From assembly GCA_038258215.1 (NCBI GenBank), contig JBBSQC010000025.1, forward strand, positions 1 to 53,094: DNA of 53,094 bases. Direction: 5' to 3'. Numbering within the stretch: position 1 is the stretch's first letter; each line of letters starts with the position of its first letter. The notes under the pieces were generated by a model, which ran no database searches, was not told the DNA's origin, and was given only the letters and a program-made list of their open reading frames with translations. Positions 33,009 through 41,493 of this stretch are shown here, piece by piece. A program made the position numbers and the translations under genes. Source of the stretch: Fodinibacter sp038258215 (lineage in GTDB: Bacteria > Actinomycetota > Actinomycetes > Actinomycetales > Dermatophilaceae).

Positions 33009-33794
33009 GTGCGCATCGCGACCTGGAACGTCAACTCCATCCGCTCCCGCATCGACCGTGTCGAAGCCTGGTTGGAGCGATCCGATGTCGACGTGCTGGC
33101 GATGCAGGAGACCAAGGCCCGGGAGGACCAGTTCCCCCACGAGCGCTTCCGTGCCCTCGGCTACGAGGTGGCCCACCACGGGCTGAACCAGTGGAACGGT
33201 GTGGCGATCCTCTCGCGCGTCGGCCTGGACGACATTCAGGTCGGCTTCGACGGCGACCCCGGCTGGGGCGAGCCCGTGGCTCCGGAGGCCCGGTCGATCG
33301 GGGCGACGTGCGGCGGCATCCGGATGTGGTCGCTCTACGTGCCCAACGGTCGGGCCCTCGAGGACCCGCACATGGCGTACAAGCTGCGCTGGCTGTCCGA
33401 GCTCAAGGACCGCGCCACCGAGTGGGCGGGCGACGGCGCCCCGGTGGCCCTGTGCGGGGACTGGAACATCGCGCCGCAGGACGAGGACGTCTGGTCGATG
33501 GAGTACTACCTCGACAAGAGCCACGTGTCCGAGCCCGAGCGGGCCGCCTTCAACGCCTTTCTGGATGCCGGGTTCGTCGACGTCGTCCGCCCGCACACCC
33601 CCGGTCCGCGCACCTACACCTACTGGGACTACCAGCGGCTCGCGTTTCCCAAGAAGCGCGGCATGCGCATCGACTTCGTGCTCGGGTCTGCCGCCCTCGC
33701 CTCTCGGGTGGTCGGCGCGGCGATCGACCGCGAGGAGCGCAAGGGCACCGGGGCGAGTGACCACGCGCCGGTGGTCGTCGAGCTCGAGCCCTGA
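33009..33794 (+). CDS. xth: Exodeoxyribonuclease III / AP endonuclease
   Basis: This 261-residue EEP-superfamily nuclease processes abasic sites and 3' blocks in base-excision repair. Motifs: RIATWNVNSIRSR (2-14, Asn), LAMQETKA (about 33-40, metal Glu), ALCGDWNIAP (about 150-159, catalytic Asp-Trp-Asn), RIDFVLGS and the terminal GASDHAPVVVEL with Asp-His. The GTG at 33009 is chosen because it opens the first strand and has AGGG about 8 bases upstream; a GTG at 33000 would add three residues. It is followed by a three-unit palindromic repeat array. A DNA glycosylase gene lies 650 bases further on, on the other strand. Confidence 0.95.
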   Translation: MRIATWNVNSIRSRIDRVEAWLERSDVDVLAMQETKAREDQFPHERFRALGYEVAHHGLNQWNGVAILSRVGLDDIQVGFDGDPGWGEPVAPEARSIGATCGGIRMWSLYVPNGRALEDPHMAYKLRWLSELKDRATEWAGDGAPVALCGDWNIAPQDEDVWSMEYYLDKSHVSEPERAAFNAFLDAGFVDVVRPHTPGPRTYTYWDYQRLAFPKKRGMRIDFVLGSAALASRVVGAAIDREERKGTGASDHAPVVVELEP

Positions 33795-33830
33795 CCCGGG
33801 CCCATCCCCGGTCTTTCACCTCGTCCTGGC

Positions 33831-33953
33831 ACGCCCACCCGTAAACAACTGACCAATAGGTCGATTGTTCACACGCCCACCCGTAAACAACTGACCAATA
33901 GGTCGATTGTTCACACGCCCACCCGTAAAGAAGTGACCTATTGGTCGATTGTT
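33831..33953. repeat. Palindromic repeat family B, three tandem units of 42 bp
   Basis: Three direct units start at 33831, 33873 and 33915, each ACGCCCACCCGTAAA followed by a near-palindrome with core GACCAATAGGTC and ending GATTGTT. Units 1 and 2 are almost identical. In unit 3 the core is reversed (GACCTATTGGTC) with AGAAGT in front, as in the copy after lemA at 25395-25461. The array lies 37 bases past the xth stop. Confidence 0.88.
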
Positions 33954-34014
33954 GCGCGGGCGTATCGGGACGCGGGGGCTGACGGACGTCACCTTCTCGT
34001 ACTACCGTGCCGAG

Positions 34015-34431
34015 ATGACCCGCCCACCGCACGAGAACGTCGCGACGGTCCTCGTCGACCCCGGCGTGCTCAGCGACCTCGAGGTGGCACTCATGCACCT
34101 CGACCTGCGGATCTGGCCGATGGCCACGGCGCCGATCTGCGAGGACGGCCCGCGCCAGGCCTTCCAGTACCGCCGGCGCGTGCTCACCGCGCGGCGCGGC
34201 GCGTGGGACGACGCCGCCGACTGGGTGCCGGTGTGGGTGTCGTTCGGTGAGTCCTGGCAGGTCCGGGGCGGCGAGCCCCTCCCGTGGACCGCGCACGCCG
34301 CGCTGTGGACCGAGCTCGAGCGCTGGTCCGGTCACGTCCACTACCGCAAGTGCCTTGGTGGGGTGTCCCCGCTTCCGGTGCCCATCGGCGTCGACGGCCA
34401 GGGTGTGGCGCGCGGGGTGCGACCGCGCTGA
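34015..34431 (+). CDS. Uncharacterised protein
   Basis: This protein of 138 residues is not recognised. It is rich in Trp (WPMAT, AWDDAADWVPVWVSFGESW, LPWTAHAALW, LERWSGH) and has no signal peptide or TM helix. The ATG at 34015 is preferred; upstream in-frame codons run into the family B repeats. The ribosome-binding site is weak (GCCGAG). It converges with the Fpg/Nei gene, 9 bases between stops. Codon use is like its neighbours, which supports it as a real gene. Confidence 0.6.
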   Translation: MTRPPHENVATVLVDPGVLSDLEVALMHLDLRIWPMATAPICEDGPRQAFQYRRRVLTARRGAWDDAADWVPVWVSFGESWQVRGGEPLPWTAHAALWTELERWSGHVHYRKCLGGVSPLPVPIGVDGQGVARGVRPR

Positions 34432-34440
34432 CGCGGCTCG

Positions 34441-35250
34441 TCAGACCTGCTCGCGCGGGCACCACCACGTCGTACGACCGCCGACGGTGGCCCGCTGCAT
34501 CTCGGCCCCACAGCGGGGGCAGTGCCCCCCGATGCCGCGGTGGCCGACGACCTCCAGGGTGTGCACACCACCGTGCCGGACAGCGGAGCGGATGGCTGCG
34601 CGCAGGCGGCGCCGCAGCTCGTCGAGCTCCTCGGTCGACAGTTCCCCCGCCGGTCGGCGCGGGTCGATCCGGGCCTGCCACAGCACCTCGTCGGCCAGGA
34701 GGTTGCCGACTCCGGCGAGCGTGGACTGGTCGAGCAGGCGGGCCTTGACGGGGAGGCGACCGCGGCCCACCCGCTCGCGGAAATCGCCACGACCGATCTC
34801 CTCGGCATCGGGTCCGAGCGCGTCGATGTCGGGGTCGAGCCGCACCCGCCCGAGGCGTCTGGGGTCGAGCAGCCTCAGGCGCCCGCCACCCTCGAAGGTC
34901 AGCGAGAAGCGGAACCACTCCTCCTTCCGCCGGCGCTGACCCGCCCCCCGAGCGCCCTGGTAGTCACCGCCCTCACTCTCACCATCAGGCCCGGTGATCA
35001 GGATCCGGCCACTCATCCCGAGGTGGATGCCGAGCGGTGGGGTGTCGAGGCCGCCGACCTCGCACCAGATGGACTTCCCGCGCCTGCGCGCCGCGGTCAG
35101 CTGGTGCCCGACGAGAGCGGACCGGATGTCTCCGGGCCGGTGCGGGCGGCACTCCCAGGTGTCGGCGTCGTCGACGTGGACGATGCTCCGGTGCAGGCCA
35201 CCGCGCTCGATGACAGCGCGGGCCGCCTCGACTTCGGGCAGCTCGGGCAC
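34441..35250 (-). CDS. Fpg/Nei family DNA glycosylase
   Basis: This 269-residue bifunctional glycosylase/AP lyase removes oxidised bases. After the GTG the protein reads PELPEVEAARAV, with the catalytic N-terminal Pro and Glu. The conserved Lys of the beta-hairpin is in RRRGKSIW (about 58-65), the H2TH domain in LAGVGNLLADEVLWQARIDPRRPAGEL (about 165-190), and the DNA-binding Arg in VGGRTTWW. The C-terminal zinc finger begins CPRC but ends WCPREQV, so the fourth cysteine is replaced by Glu. It is 2 bases downstream of DinB. Whether it is Fpg, Nei or an Fpg-like paralogue cannot be settled here. Confidence 0.9.
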   Translation of the reverse strand: MPELPEVEAARAVIERGGLHRSIVHVDDADTWECRPHRPGDIRSALVGHQLTAARRRGKSIWCEVGGLDTPPLGIHLGMSGRILITGPDGESEGGDYQGARGAGQRRRKEEWFRFSLTFEGGGRLRLLDPRRLGRVRLDPDIDALGPDAEEIGRGDFRERVGRGRLPVKARLLDQSTLAGVGNLLADEVLWQARIDPRRPAGELSTEELDELRRRLRAAIRSAVRHGGVHTLEVVGHRGIGGHCPRCGAEMQRATVGGRTTWWCPREQV

Positions 35251-35252
35251 GC

Positions 35253-35762
35253 TCAGCCGCGGCCGAGGATGCCCGCGGCATACGACGCTTGGCCGACGTG
35301 CTGGGTGCAGTCGTTGACGACGCTGACGAGCCGCACCGCGAGCGTCACCGGTGGGTCCCAGCGCTCGTCGACCACCCGGTCGAGCGCGGCGTCGTCGGCG
35401 CCAACCAGCCACTCCCCCACGGCATCCTGCACCGAGTCGTGGTAACCGCGCAGGAGCTCGGAGCCAACCTGCACCGCCGACACCTCCTCCCACGACTGCC
35501 CGTAGCCGTGCGCCTCCGGCGGGAAGGGGAGGCCGAAGCGCTCGCACCACCCGTCGGTGGTCCACACCTGCTCCCGGTCGAAGGCGTTTGCGACGTGGTC
35601 GTCGAGCACGCGGCTCAGGTGCCAGACCAACCAGGCGATCGTGTTGGTCTCCGGTGCCGGCGGCTCCGCGAGGTGCTCCTCCGGGGTGTCGTCGAGCACG
35701 GAGTGCACGCTCTCGCGCACGCGGGCGAGGGAGTCGGTGAGGAGGTCGAGGGTGGTGGCCAT
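35253..35762 (-). CDS. DinB/DUF664 family protein
   Basis: This 169-residue four-helix-bundle protein is of the DinB superfamily, which includes mycothiol- and bacillithiol-dependent transferases. Metal-ligand candidates are His in AWLVWHLSRVLDDH (about 43-56) and His in NDCTQHVGQASYAAG (about 148-162). The ATG at 35762 opens MATTLDLLTDSLARVRESVHSVLD. The substrate is unknown; a thiol-transferase role is family-based inference. It precedes the glycosylase gene by 2 bases, so the two are probably co-transcribed. Confidence 0.88.
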   Translation of the reverse strand: MATTLDLLTDSLARVRESVHSVLDDTPEEHLAEPPAPETNTIAWLVWHLSRVLDDHVANAFDREQVWTTDGWCERFGLPFPPEAHGYGQSWEEVSAVQVGSELLRGYHDSVQDAVGEWLVGADDAALDRVVDERWDPPVTLAVRLVSVVNDCTQHVGQASYAAGILGRG

Positions 35763-35772
35763 GAGCCCGACG

Positions 35773-37401
35773 CTACCTGCGGCGACCGACCCCCAGGGCT
35801 GTCGCGCACAGGGCACCCGCTCCCGCCGAAAGTGACGCGCCGAGGAAGACGCTGGACACCTGCCTGACGGCCGCATCGCGCAGCGCCTCGACGTCGGTGG
35901 GGTCGGGGAGGGCGGCGACCGCGCCGTAGTACTGGTGCAGCCCGATGGCCGTGAGCAGCGCCAGGCCGACCACCATCCCCACCATCCGGGCGACCACGAC
36001 GAGGGCGGATGCCGTGCCCGCCGCGTCGTCACCGGACCGGGCCAGGGCGGCATTGTTCACCGGGGCCAGCGCCAGCCCAACACCGAGACCGGTGAGCGCC
36101 AGCACAACACTCGCAGAGCCTCCCTCCAGTGAGCCCCGTCCCCACGTGGTCATCACGGCGAGACCCGCGCAGGTGAGCGCGAGCCCGGTGGCCGCGGCGA
36201 CACCGTCCTCCACCCAGCGCAGCACCCACCCACCGACGAGGGCTCCCACCGGCACCGCCAGCAGGAAGCGCACGAGCACGAGGGCGGCCTCGGTCGCCGA
36301 CGCCGAGGAGACGAGCCGGGCGAGGAGGGGGACGTCGACGATGACCGCCACCAGCGCGACGCCGACCAGACCAGAGACGACCAGGGCCCACCAGAAACGG
36401 CCACGGACCAGGCCACGGGGCACCAACGGGTGTGCGGAACGGCGGTGGTGCGCGGCATACCCGAGAAGGCACAGGAGGGCTACCGGAAGGAGGACGAGCC
36501 CGAGGGGACCCACGACCTCGCTCTCCGGCTCGGCGACCGCGAAGGTCAGCAGGACGCACCCCAGCGCCCCACCTAAGAGCAGGGCTCCGAGCAGGTCGGC
36601 CTGGCGGAGCACCGGCCACGCACCGTGCAGGAGAACCACACTCAGTGCGCAGACGAGGAGGGCGGCGAGGAGCCCTATCGGGGTGACGAGGGGGGAGGTC
36701 GCGCCGCCGAAGGGCACGAACGGAGCGCCCAGGCTCACGCTCGTGGTGAGTGAGCCCGGCGCGGCGAGCGCGAGCCCGGTCGTCGCTGCGGCCGCCAGGG
36801 CAAGGGCCCCGACGCCCGCGCGAACCCGGGGCGGCGGCCCTCCGCCGGTCAGCACGACGGCCCCCGCGAGGACCAATCCGGCGGCGGCGTTGAGCCAGAA
36901 GATGGCCCGCCAGTCGGCCACGGCGAGCACCAGGGCGCCGAGCACCGGGCCGAGCACCGACCCGAGCTCCTGCACCGCGCCGACGACACCGAGCGGCACC
37001 CCGCGCCGGTCCGGTGGCCAGAGCTGCGCGACGATCGCGAGCGTGGCCGGCACGAGGCCGCCACCACCGACACCCTGCACGACACGGCCCGCGACGAGCA
37101 CCGGCAAGTCGACAGCGAGGGCGGTCACGGCGGATCCGGCCACGAAGATCACCAGGCAGCCGAGCAGCACCCGTTGCCGCTCCACGAGGTCCGCGATGCG
37201 GCCGATGAGCGGGAGGACTGCGACGTAGCCGAGGAGGAAGCCGGAGATGATCGGTGCGGCGCGCTGGAGGGAGTCGATCCCGACCCCGACACCTCGCATC
37301 ATGTCGGTGAGCGCGAGCACGACGACGTAGGTGTCTGCCGCGGCGAGTGCGACCGCCAACGAGGCCGTGGTGAGCAGGGCCCTAGGGGCGGGTGATCTCA
37401 A
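35773..37401 (-). CDS. P55-like MFS exporter (lprG partner)
   Basis: This 542-residue MFS protein has about 14 TM helices, motif-A GRIADLVERQRVLLG (about 67-81) and motif-C-like GAVQELGSVLGPVLGALV (about 140-157). It directly follows and overlaps an LprG-like lipoprotein gene by 20 bases, the same pairing as Rv1411c-Rv1410c (lprG-P55) in mycobacteria. There the two move lipids or lipoglycan to the cell surface and affect drug tolerance. The likely start is the TTG at 37401; no better start lies near the first TM. The role by analogy is lipid or lipoglycan export. Confidence 0.85.
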   Translation of the reverse strand: MRSPAPRALLTTASLAVALAAADTYVVVLALTDMMRGVGVGIDSLQRAAPIISGFLLGYVAVLPLIGRIADLVERQRVLLGCLVIFVAGSAVTALAVDLPVLVAGRVVQGVGGGGLVPATLAIVAQLWPPDRRGVPLGVVGAVQELGSVLGPVLGALVLAVADWRAIFWLNAAAGLVLAGAVVLTGGGPPPRVRAGVGALALAAAATTGLALAAPGSLTTSVSLGAPFVPFGGATSPLVTPIGLLAALLVCALSVVLLHGAWPVLRQADLLGALLLGGALGCVLLTFAVAEPESEVVGPLGLVLLPVALLCLLGYAAHHRRSAHPLVPRGLVRGRFWWALVVSGLVGVALVAVIVDVPLLARLVSSASATEAALVLVRFLLAVPVGALVGGWVLRWVEDGVAAATGLALTCAGLAVMTTWGRGSLEGGSASVVLALTGLGVGLALAPVNNAALARSGDDAAGTASALVVVARMVGMVVGLALLTAIGLHQYYGAVAALPDPTDVEALRDAAVRQVSSVFLGASLSAGAGALCATALGVGRRR

Positions 37402-38086
37402 CGGGCTTCCCGTAGTCCTTCAGGACGAGGGTGTAGGTCGCCTCCGCGCCGGGGAAGAACGGTCCGACGATGCTGGCCCTGCGCAGCTCGTCGCCCTCGG
37501 CCAGACCGTAGCTCACGGTGTAGGTGCCCGTGCCGTCGCCGAGGTGGAACAGGCTCTCCACCCGGTCCGCCGGCAGGCCGCCGTCGATGCGGTCGAGCAC
37601 CTCGGAGCCGGAGCGGATCTGCCCCGCGGCCGTCGGGTCGGTCGTGGCGGTGAGCAGCGACGACACGCCCTGGGAGGGGTCGAAGAAGGTCGCCGGATTG
37701 GGGGCGTTGATGGTGTCGAGGTCGGTCTCGACGAAGTCCGGGGTGAAGAACTTGATGTATGCCGTGTCACCGATGGCGATGGTGTCGATGGTGCCGGGGA
37801 CACCCTTGATGCTGCCGGTGATGGTCCCCTCGAACTGCGGTTCGGTCTCGCTGACGACCCCTGACCCCTTGGCCGCGGTGACACCGTTCTCACGAGCGGG
37901 CACGTCGCTGCTGCTGAGGTCGAGGGCCACCGAGCCCGCGCCGTCGAGCACGGACTTGGCAGCGGCCAGCTGCTCCGCGGCCGAGCGCGTGGGCGGCGCG
38001 TCCGGCTCCGCCTCGTCCCCCGAGCAACCGCCGGCGGCGAGCAGCGCGCCGCACGCGAGGACCACGAGGAGCCGGCGAGCGCGCAT
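37382..38086 (-). CDS. lprG: LprG/LppX-family lipoprotein
   Basis: This 234-residue lipoprotein has a signal ending LAAGGC with lipidated Cys21. The mature domain fits the LppX_LprAFG fold, a beta-sheet with a lipid-binding cavity: SVALDLSSSDVPARENGVTAAKGSGVV, FEGTITGSIKGVPGTIDTIAIGDTAYIKFF and the closing TYTLVLKDYGKPVEITRP. The ATG follows AGGG by 7 bases. The adjacent exporter supports lipid or lipoglycan carriage. In mycobacteria LprG binds triacylglycerides and lipoarabinomannan; the ligand here is not known and mycolate-free organisms may use it differently. Confidence 0.87.
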   Translation of the reverse strand: MRARRLLVVLACGALLAAGGCSGDEAEPDAPPTRSAAEQLAAAKSVLDGAGSVALDLSSSDVPARENGVTAAKGSGVVSETEPQFEGTITGSIKGVPGTIDTIAIGDTAYIKFFTPDFVETDLDTINAPNPATFFDPSQGVSSLLTATTDPTAAGQIRSGSEVLDRIDGGLPADRVESLFHLGDGTGTYTVSYGLAEGDELRRASIVGPFFPGAEATYTLVLKDYGKPVEITRP

Positions 38087-38134
38087 GACGCCACCCTACG
38101 GCTGCCGGAGCCTCCGCCTCGGGCCTTCTCCACG

Positions 38135-38214
38135 AACCTCTGCTAGCAGACCTTGGTGCCAGGACCACAGGGTGCACAGTGTGGTCGGAGACCCAACCTC
38201 TGCTAGCAGAGGTT
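38135..38214. repeat. Palindromic repeat family C, two copies 60 bp apart
   Basis: AACCTCTGCTAGCAGA occurs at 38135-38150 and 38195-38210. The second copy is the perfect 20-bp palindrome AACCTCTGCTAGCAGAGGTT (38195-38214), 7 bases beyond the clpB stop. Between them is a 7-bp inverted repeat GACCACA/TGTGGTC (38163-38186). Confidence 0.8.
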
Positions 38215-38221
38215 AGGTCAG

Positions 38222-40777
38222 TCAGCGGAGGGTGAGTCCGTCGTCGTCGCCGACGTCCACGGTCACCGTGTCCCCGTCGCGCACCGCCCCGGAGAGCAGG
38301 GCCCTGGCCAGCCGGTCGCCGATCTCGCGCTGCACCAGTCGCCGCAGCGGACGGGCACCGTATGCCGGGTCGTAGCCCGCCACCGACAGCCACGCCTTCG
38401 CGGGGTCGGTCACCTCAAGGGCGATCCGCCGCTCGTGCAGCCGGGCGCCGAGCGCGCGCACCTGGAGCTCGACGATGCTGGCGAGCTCGTCGGTGGAGAG
38501 CGCGTCGAAGACCACCACCTCATCGAGCCGGTTGAGGAGCTCCGGCTTGAAGGTGGAGCGCACCGTTGCCATGACCGCCTCGCGCTGCGCATCGGGATCC
38601 AGGGTCGGGTCGATGAGGTACTGCGAGCCGAGGTTGCTCGTCATGACGAGGATGACGTTGCGGAAGTCGACGGTGCGCCCCTGCCCGTCGGTGAGCCGGC
38701 CGTCGTCGAGCACCTGCAGCAGGATGTCGAAGGTCTCGGGGTGGGCCTTCTCCACCTCGTCGAGGAGCACGACGGAGTAGGGCCGCCGGCGCACCGCCTC
38801 GGTGAGCTGCCCTCCCTCCTCGTACCCGACGTACCCGGGCGGGGCCCCGATGAGCCGGGCCACGGAGTGGCGCTCGGAGTACTCGGACATGTCCAGGCGC
38901 ACCATGGCCCGCTCGTCGTCGAAGAGGAAGTCGGCCAGCGACTTCGCGAGCTCGGTCTTGCCCACCCCGGTGGGCCCCAGGAACAGGAAGGACCCGGTCG
39001 GGCGATCCGGGTCGGCCACCCCTGCCCGGGAGCGGCGGACGGCATCCGAGACGGCACGCACCGCGTCACCCTGCCCGATGAGACGAGCCCCGATGATCGA
39101 CTCCATCGACAGCAGCTTCTCGGTCTCCCCCTGCAGCAGGCGGCCTGCGGGGATGCCGGTCCACGCCGAGATGACCTCGGCGATGTCGTCGGCGCCGACG
39201 CGCTCCTTGACCATGAGGTCAGCCGTGTCGATCGCGGACTCCGCGGCCTGCGCGGCCTCGACCTCCTGCTCGAGAGAGGGGATCTCGCCGTAGAGGACCC
39301 TCGATGCAGCTTCGTAGTCGCCCTCGCGCTGCATCCGCTCGGCCTGGGTGCGCAGGTCGTCCAGGCGGGCCTTGAGATCACCGACCTTGTTCAGTCCGGA
39401 CTTCTCGGACTCCCACCGTGCGGTGAGCGTCGCGAGCTCCTCGGCCTTGTCGGCGAGATCGGCACGCAGCCGGTCGAGGCGCTCGACGGAGGCCTCGTCG
39501 GTCTCCCGGGCCAGGTGCAGCTCCTCCATGCGTAGCCGGTCGACCGCGCGCCGGAGCACGTCGATCTCGACCGGGCTGGAGTCGATCTCCATCCGCAGCC
39601 GCGACGCCGCCTCGTCGACGAGGTCGATCGCCTTGTCCGGGAGCTGGCGCCCCGAGATGTAGCGGTCGGACAGGCTCGCGGCGGCCACGAGCGCGGAGTC
39701 CTCGATCTCGACCTTGTGGTGCGCCTCGTAGCGTTCCTTGAGCCCACGCAGGATGGCGACGGTGTCCTCGACGGACGGTTCGCCCACGAAGACCTGTTGG
39801 AAGCGGCGCTCCAGAGCGGCATCCTTCTCGATGTGCTCGCGGAACTCGTCGAGTGTGGTGGCACCCACGAGCCGCAGCTCCCCTCGCGCCAGCATCGGCT
39901 TGAGCATGTTGCCGGCATCCATCGCCGACTCCCCGGTGGCGCCGGCTCCCACGACGGTGTGCAGCTCGTCGATGAAGGTGACCACCTCGCCGCCGGAGCC
40001 CTTGATCTCCTCCAGGACGGCCTTGAGGCGCTCCTCGAACTCGCCGCGGTACTTCGCGCCGGCCACCATGGCCGCCAGGTCGAGGCTGATCAGCCGCTTG
40101 CCGCGCAGCGACTCGGGCACGTCGCCGTCGACGATGCGCTGGGCGAGCCCCTCGACGACCGCCGTCTTCCCGACGCCCGGATCCCCGATGAGCACCGGGT
40201 TGTTCTTCGTGCGCCGTGAGAGGACCTGCACGACCCGCCTGATCTCGCTGTCGCGCCCGATCACCGGGTCGAGTCGACCCTCGCGCGCCGCCTGGGTGAG
40301 GTCGGTGCCGTACTTCGCCAGCGCCTCCCCGCCGCTCTCCTGGCTCTCGTTGGCGACCGTGGCCCCGCCGCGCAGGTCGTCCAGGCGCGCCTCGAGGGCC
40401 CGGGAGTCGCCCTGCACGGAGCCCTTCTCCAGCAGGGCCAGCAGGAGCAGGTCGGTGGCGAGGTGGGTGTCGCCGCGTGCGGCCATCAGGGTCGAGGCGT
40501 GCTGCAGCACGGCGAGCGCCGCCTGACCCAGCGCGGGGGTCACCACGCCCTGGCCGGTGCTGCGCGGCATCCCGGCCAAGGTGGAGCGGGCGATGCTCGC
40601 GACCGTCTCGATCGACGTGCCCGCCGCCTCGAGCAGGGCCGAGGTGCTGGTGTCGGGCTGCTCGGCGAGGGCGAGCGCGAGGTGGGAGGGGGTGATCTCG
40701 GGGTGGCCGGCGGTCTGCGCCTCACGCTGGGCGAGCGCGAGTGCCTCGGCGACCTTCGTCGTGGGCTTCAGCTCCAT
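38222..40777 (-). CDS. clpB: ATP-dependent disaggregase ClpB
   Basis: This 851-residue Hsp100 protein dissolves protein aggregates together with DnaK. The N-domain (1-145) is followed by NBD1 with Walker A GDPGVGKT (198-205) and Walker B TFIDELH. The coiled-coil middle domain spans about 395-520. NBD2 follows, with GPTGVGKT near 597-604 and VVLLDEVEKAH. The middle domain separates ClpB from ClpA/ClpC. The ATG follows AGGAG by 6 bases. A perfect HAIR operator lies about 47-75 bases upstream, so HspR should repress it with the dnaK operon. Confidence 0.97.
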   Translation of the reverse strand: MELKPTTKVAEALALAQREAQTAGHPEITPSHLALALAEQPDTSTSALLEAAGTSIETVASIARSTLAGMPRSTGQGVVTPALGQAALAVLQHASTLMAARGDTHLATDLLLLALLEKGSVQGDSRALEARLDDLRGGATVANESQESGGEALAKYGTDLTQAAREGRLDPVIGRDSEIRRVVQVLSRRTKNNPVLIGDPGVGKTAVVEGLAQRIVDGDVPESLRGKRLISLDLAAMVAGAKYRGEFEERLKAVLEEIKGSGGEVVTFIDELHTVVGAGATGESAMDAGNMLKPMLARGELRLVGATTLDEFREHIEKDAALERRFQQVFVGEPSVEDTVAILRGLKERYEAHHKVEIEDSALVAAASLSDRYISGRQLPDKAIDLVDEAASRLRMEIDSSPVEIDVLRRAVDRLRMEELHLARETDEASVERLDRLRADLADKAEELATLTARWESEKSGLNKVGDLKARLDDLRTQAERMQREGDYEAASRVLYGEIPSLEQEVEAAQAAESAIDTADLMVKERVGADDIAEVISAWTGIPAGRLLQGETEKLLSMESIIGARLIGQGDAVRAVSDAVRRSRAGVADPDRPTGSFLFLGPTGVGKTELAKSLADFLFDDERAMVRLDMSEYSERHSVARLIGAPPGYVGYEEGGQLTEAVRRRPYSVVLLDEVEKAHPETFDILLQVLDDGRLTDGQGRTVDFRNVILVMTSNLGSQYLIDPTLDPDAQREAVMATVRSTFKPELLNRLDEVVVFDALSTDELASIVELQVRALGARLHERRIALEVTDPAKAWLSVAGYDPAYGARPLRRLVQREIGDRLARALLSGAVRDGDTVTVDVGDDDGLTLR

Positions 40778-40823
40778 GGGGGCTCCTGCTGAGGTGGGTC
40801 GGGTGCTCTCGTGGCAACCCGGT

Positions 40824-40852
40824 CAGAGTTGAGTCTATTCCACTCAACTCTG
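40824..40852 (-). promoter_or_regulatory. HAIR operator (HspR site) of clpB
   Basis: Perfect 11-base arms CAGAGTTGAGT and ACTCAACTCTG are separated by 7 bases, including the HAIR form GTTGAGT-N7-ACTCAAC (consensus CTTGAGT-N7-ACTCAAG). A TAGACT -10-like hexamer on the minus strand falls inside the operator, so HspR binding would cover the promoter core. Confidence 0.88.
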
Positions 40853-40890
40853 TGCCTCCCACCGCGCGCCGGTCGCGGATCCGTCATGAG

Positions 40891-40956
40891 CCGTCGAAGG
40901 AACAGAACACGCCGTGTGGCTCGAGCTCGAGGCGGCGTGTTCTGTTCACTCGACGG
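40891..40956. repeat. Interspersed palindromic repeat family A, copy 3
   Basis: Left arm CCGTCGAAGGAACAGAACAC and right arm GTGTTCTGTTCACTCGACGG pair at 22 of 24 positions counting the adjoining GCCG/CGGC. The right arm overlaps the end of gntK: on the minus strand its CGAGTGAACAG contains the last Glu codon and the TGA stop (40946-40948). Confidence 0.82.
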
Positions 40957-41493
40957 GGGTGTCGAGCCAGGCCACCGCTTGAGTGATCAGGTCGTCCGGG
41001 GAGTCCTGCAGGTCCAGGACCACACCGCGCTCGTCGGGCTGGAGCGGCTCGAGGGTGTCGTACTGCGAGCGCAGCAGCGAGGTCGGCATGAAGTGCCCCT
41101 CACGTGCGCGCATCCGCGCATCGACCACCTCGATGGGACCCGCCAGGTGCACCAGGTCGAGTGACGGGGGGCCCGAGCGCAGGAGGTCGCGGTAGCTGCG
41201 ACGCAGGGCGGAACAGGCCATCACGGTGGACTGCCCCTGTTGGGCCTGGGAGGCCATCCAGGCCGAGAGGTCGCTCAGCCACGGCCAGCGGTCCTCGTCG
41301 GTCAACGGCTTGCCGGCCGCCATCTTGGCGACGTTGGCCTCGGGGTGGAAGCGGTCGGCCTCGGCGAAGGGCAGGCTCATCGTGTCGGCGATCCCCTTGG
41401 CGATCGTCGACTTACCGCACCCGCTGACGCCCATGACGATGATGTGACGGGTCGGCGGGACCCCGTCCGGGCCCCGAGTGGGCGGCGCGACGC

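Noticed and set aside
33831..33953. CRISPR-like array
   Set aside because: The three units are contiguous direct repeats of 42 bp with no variable spacers, and there are no cas genes in the window.
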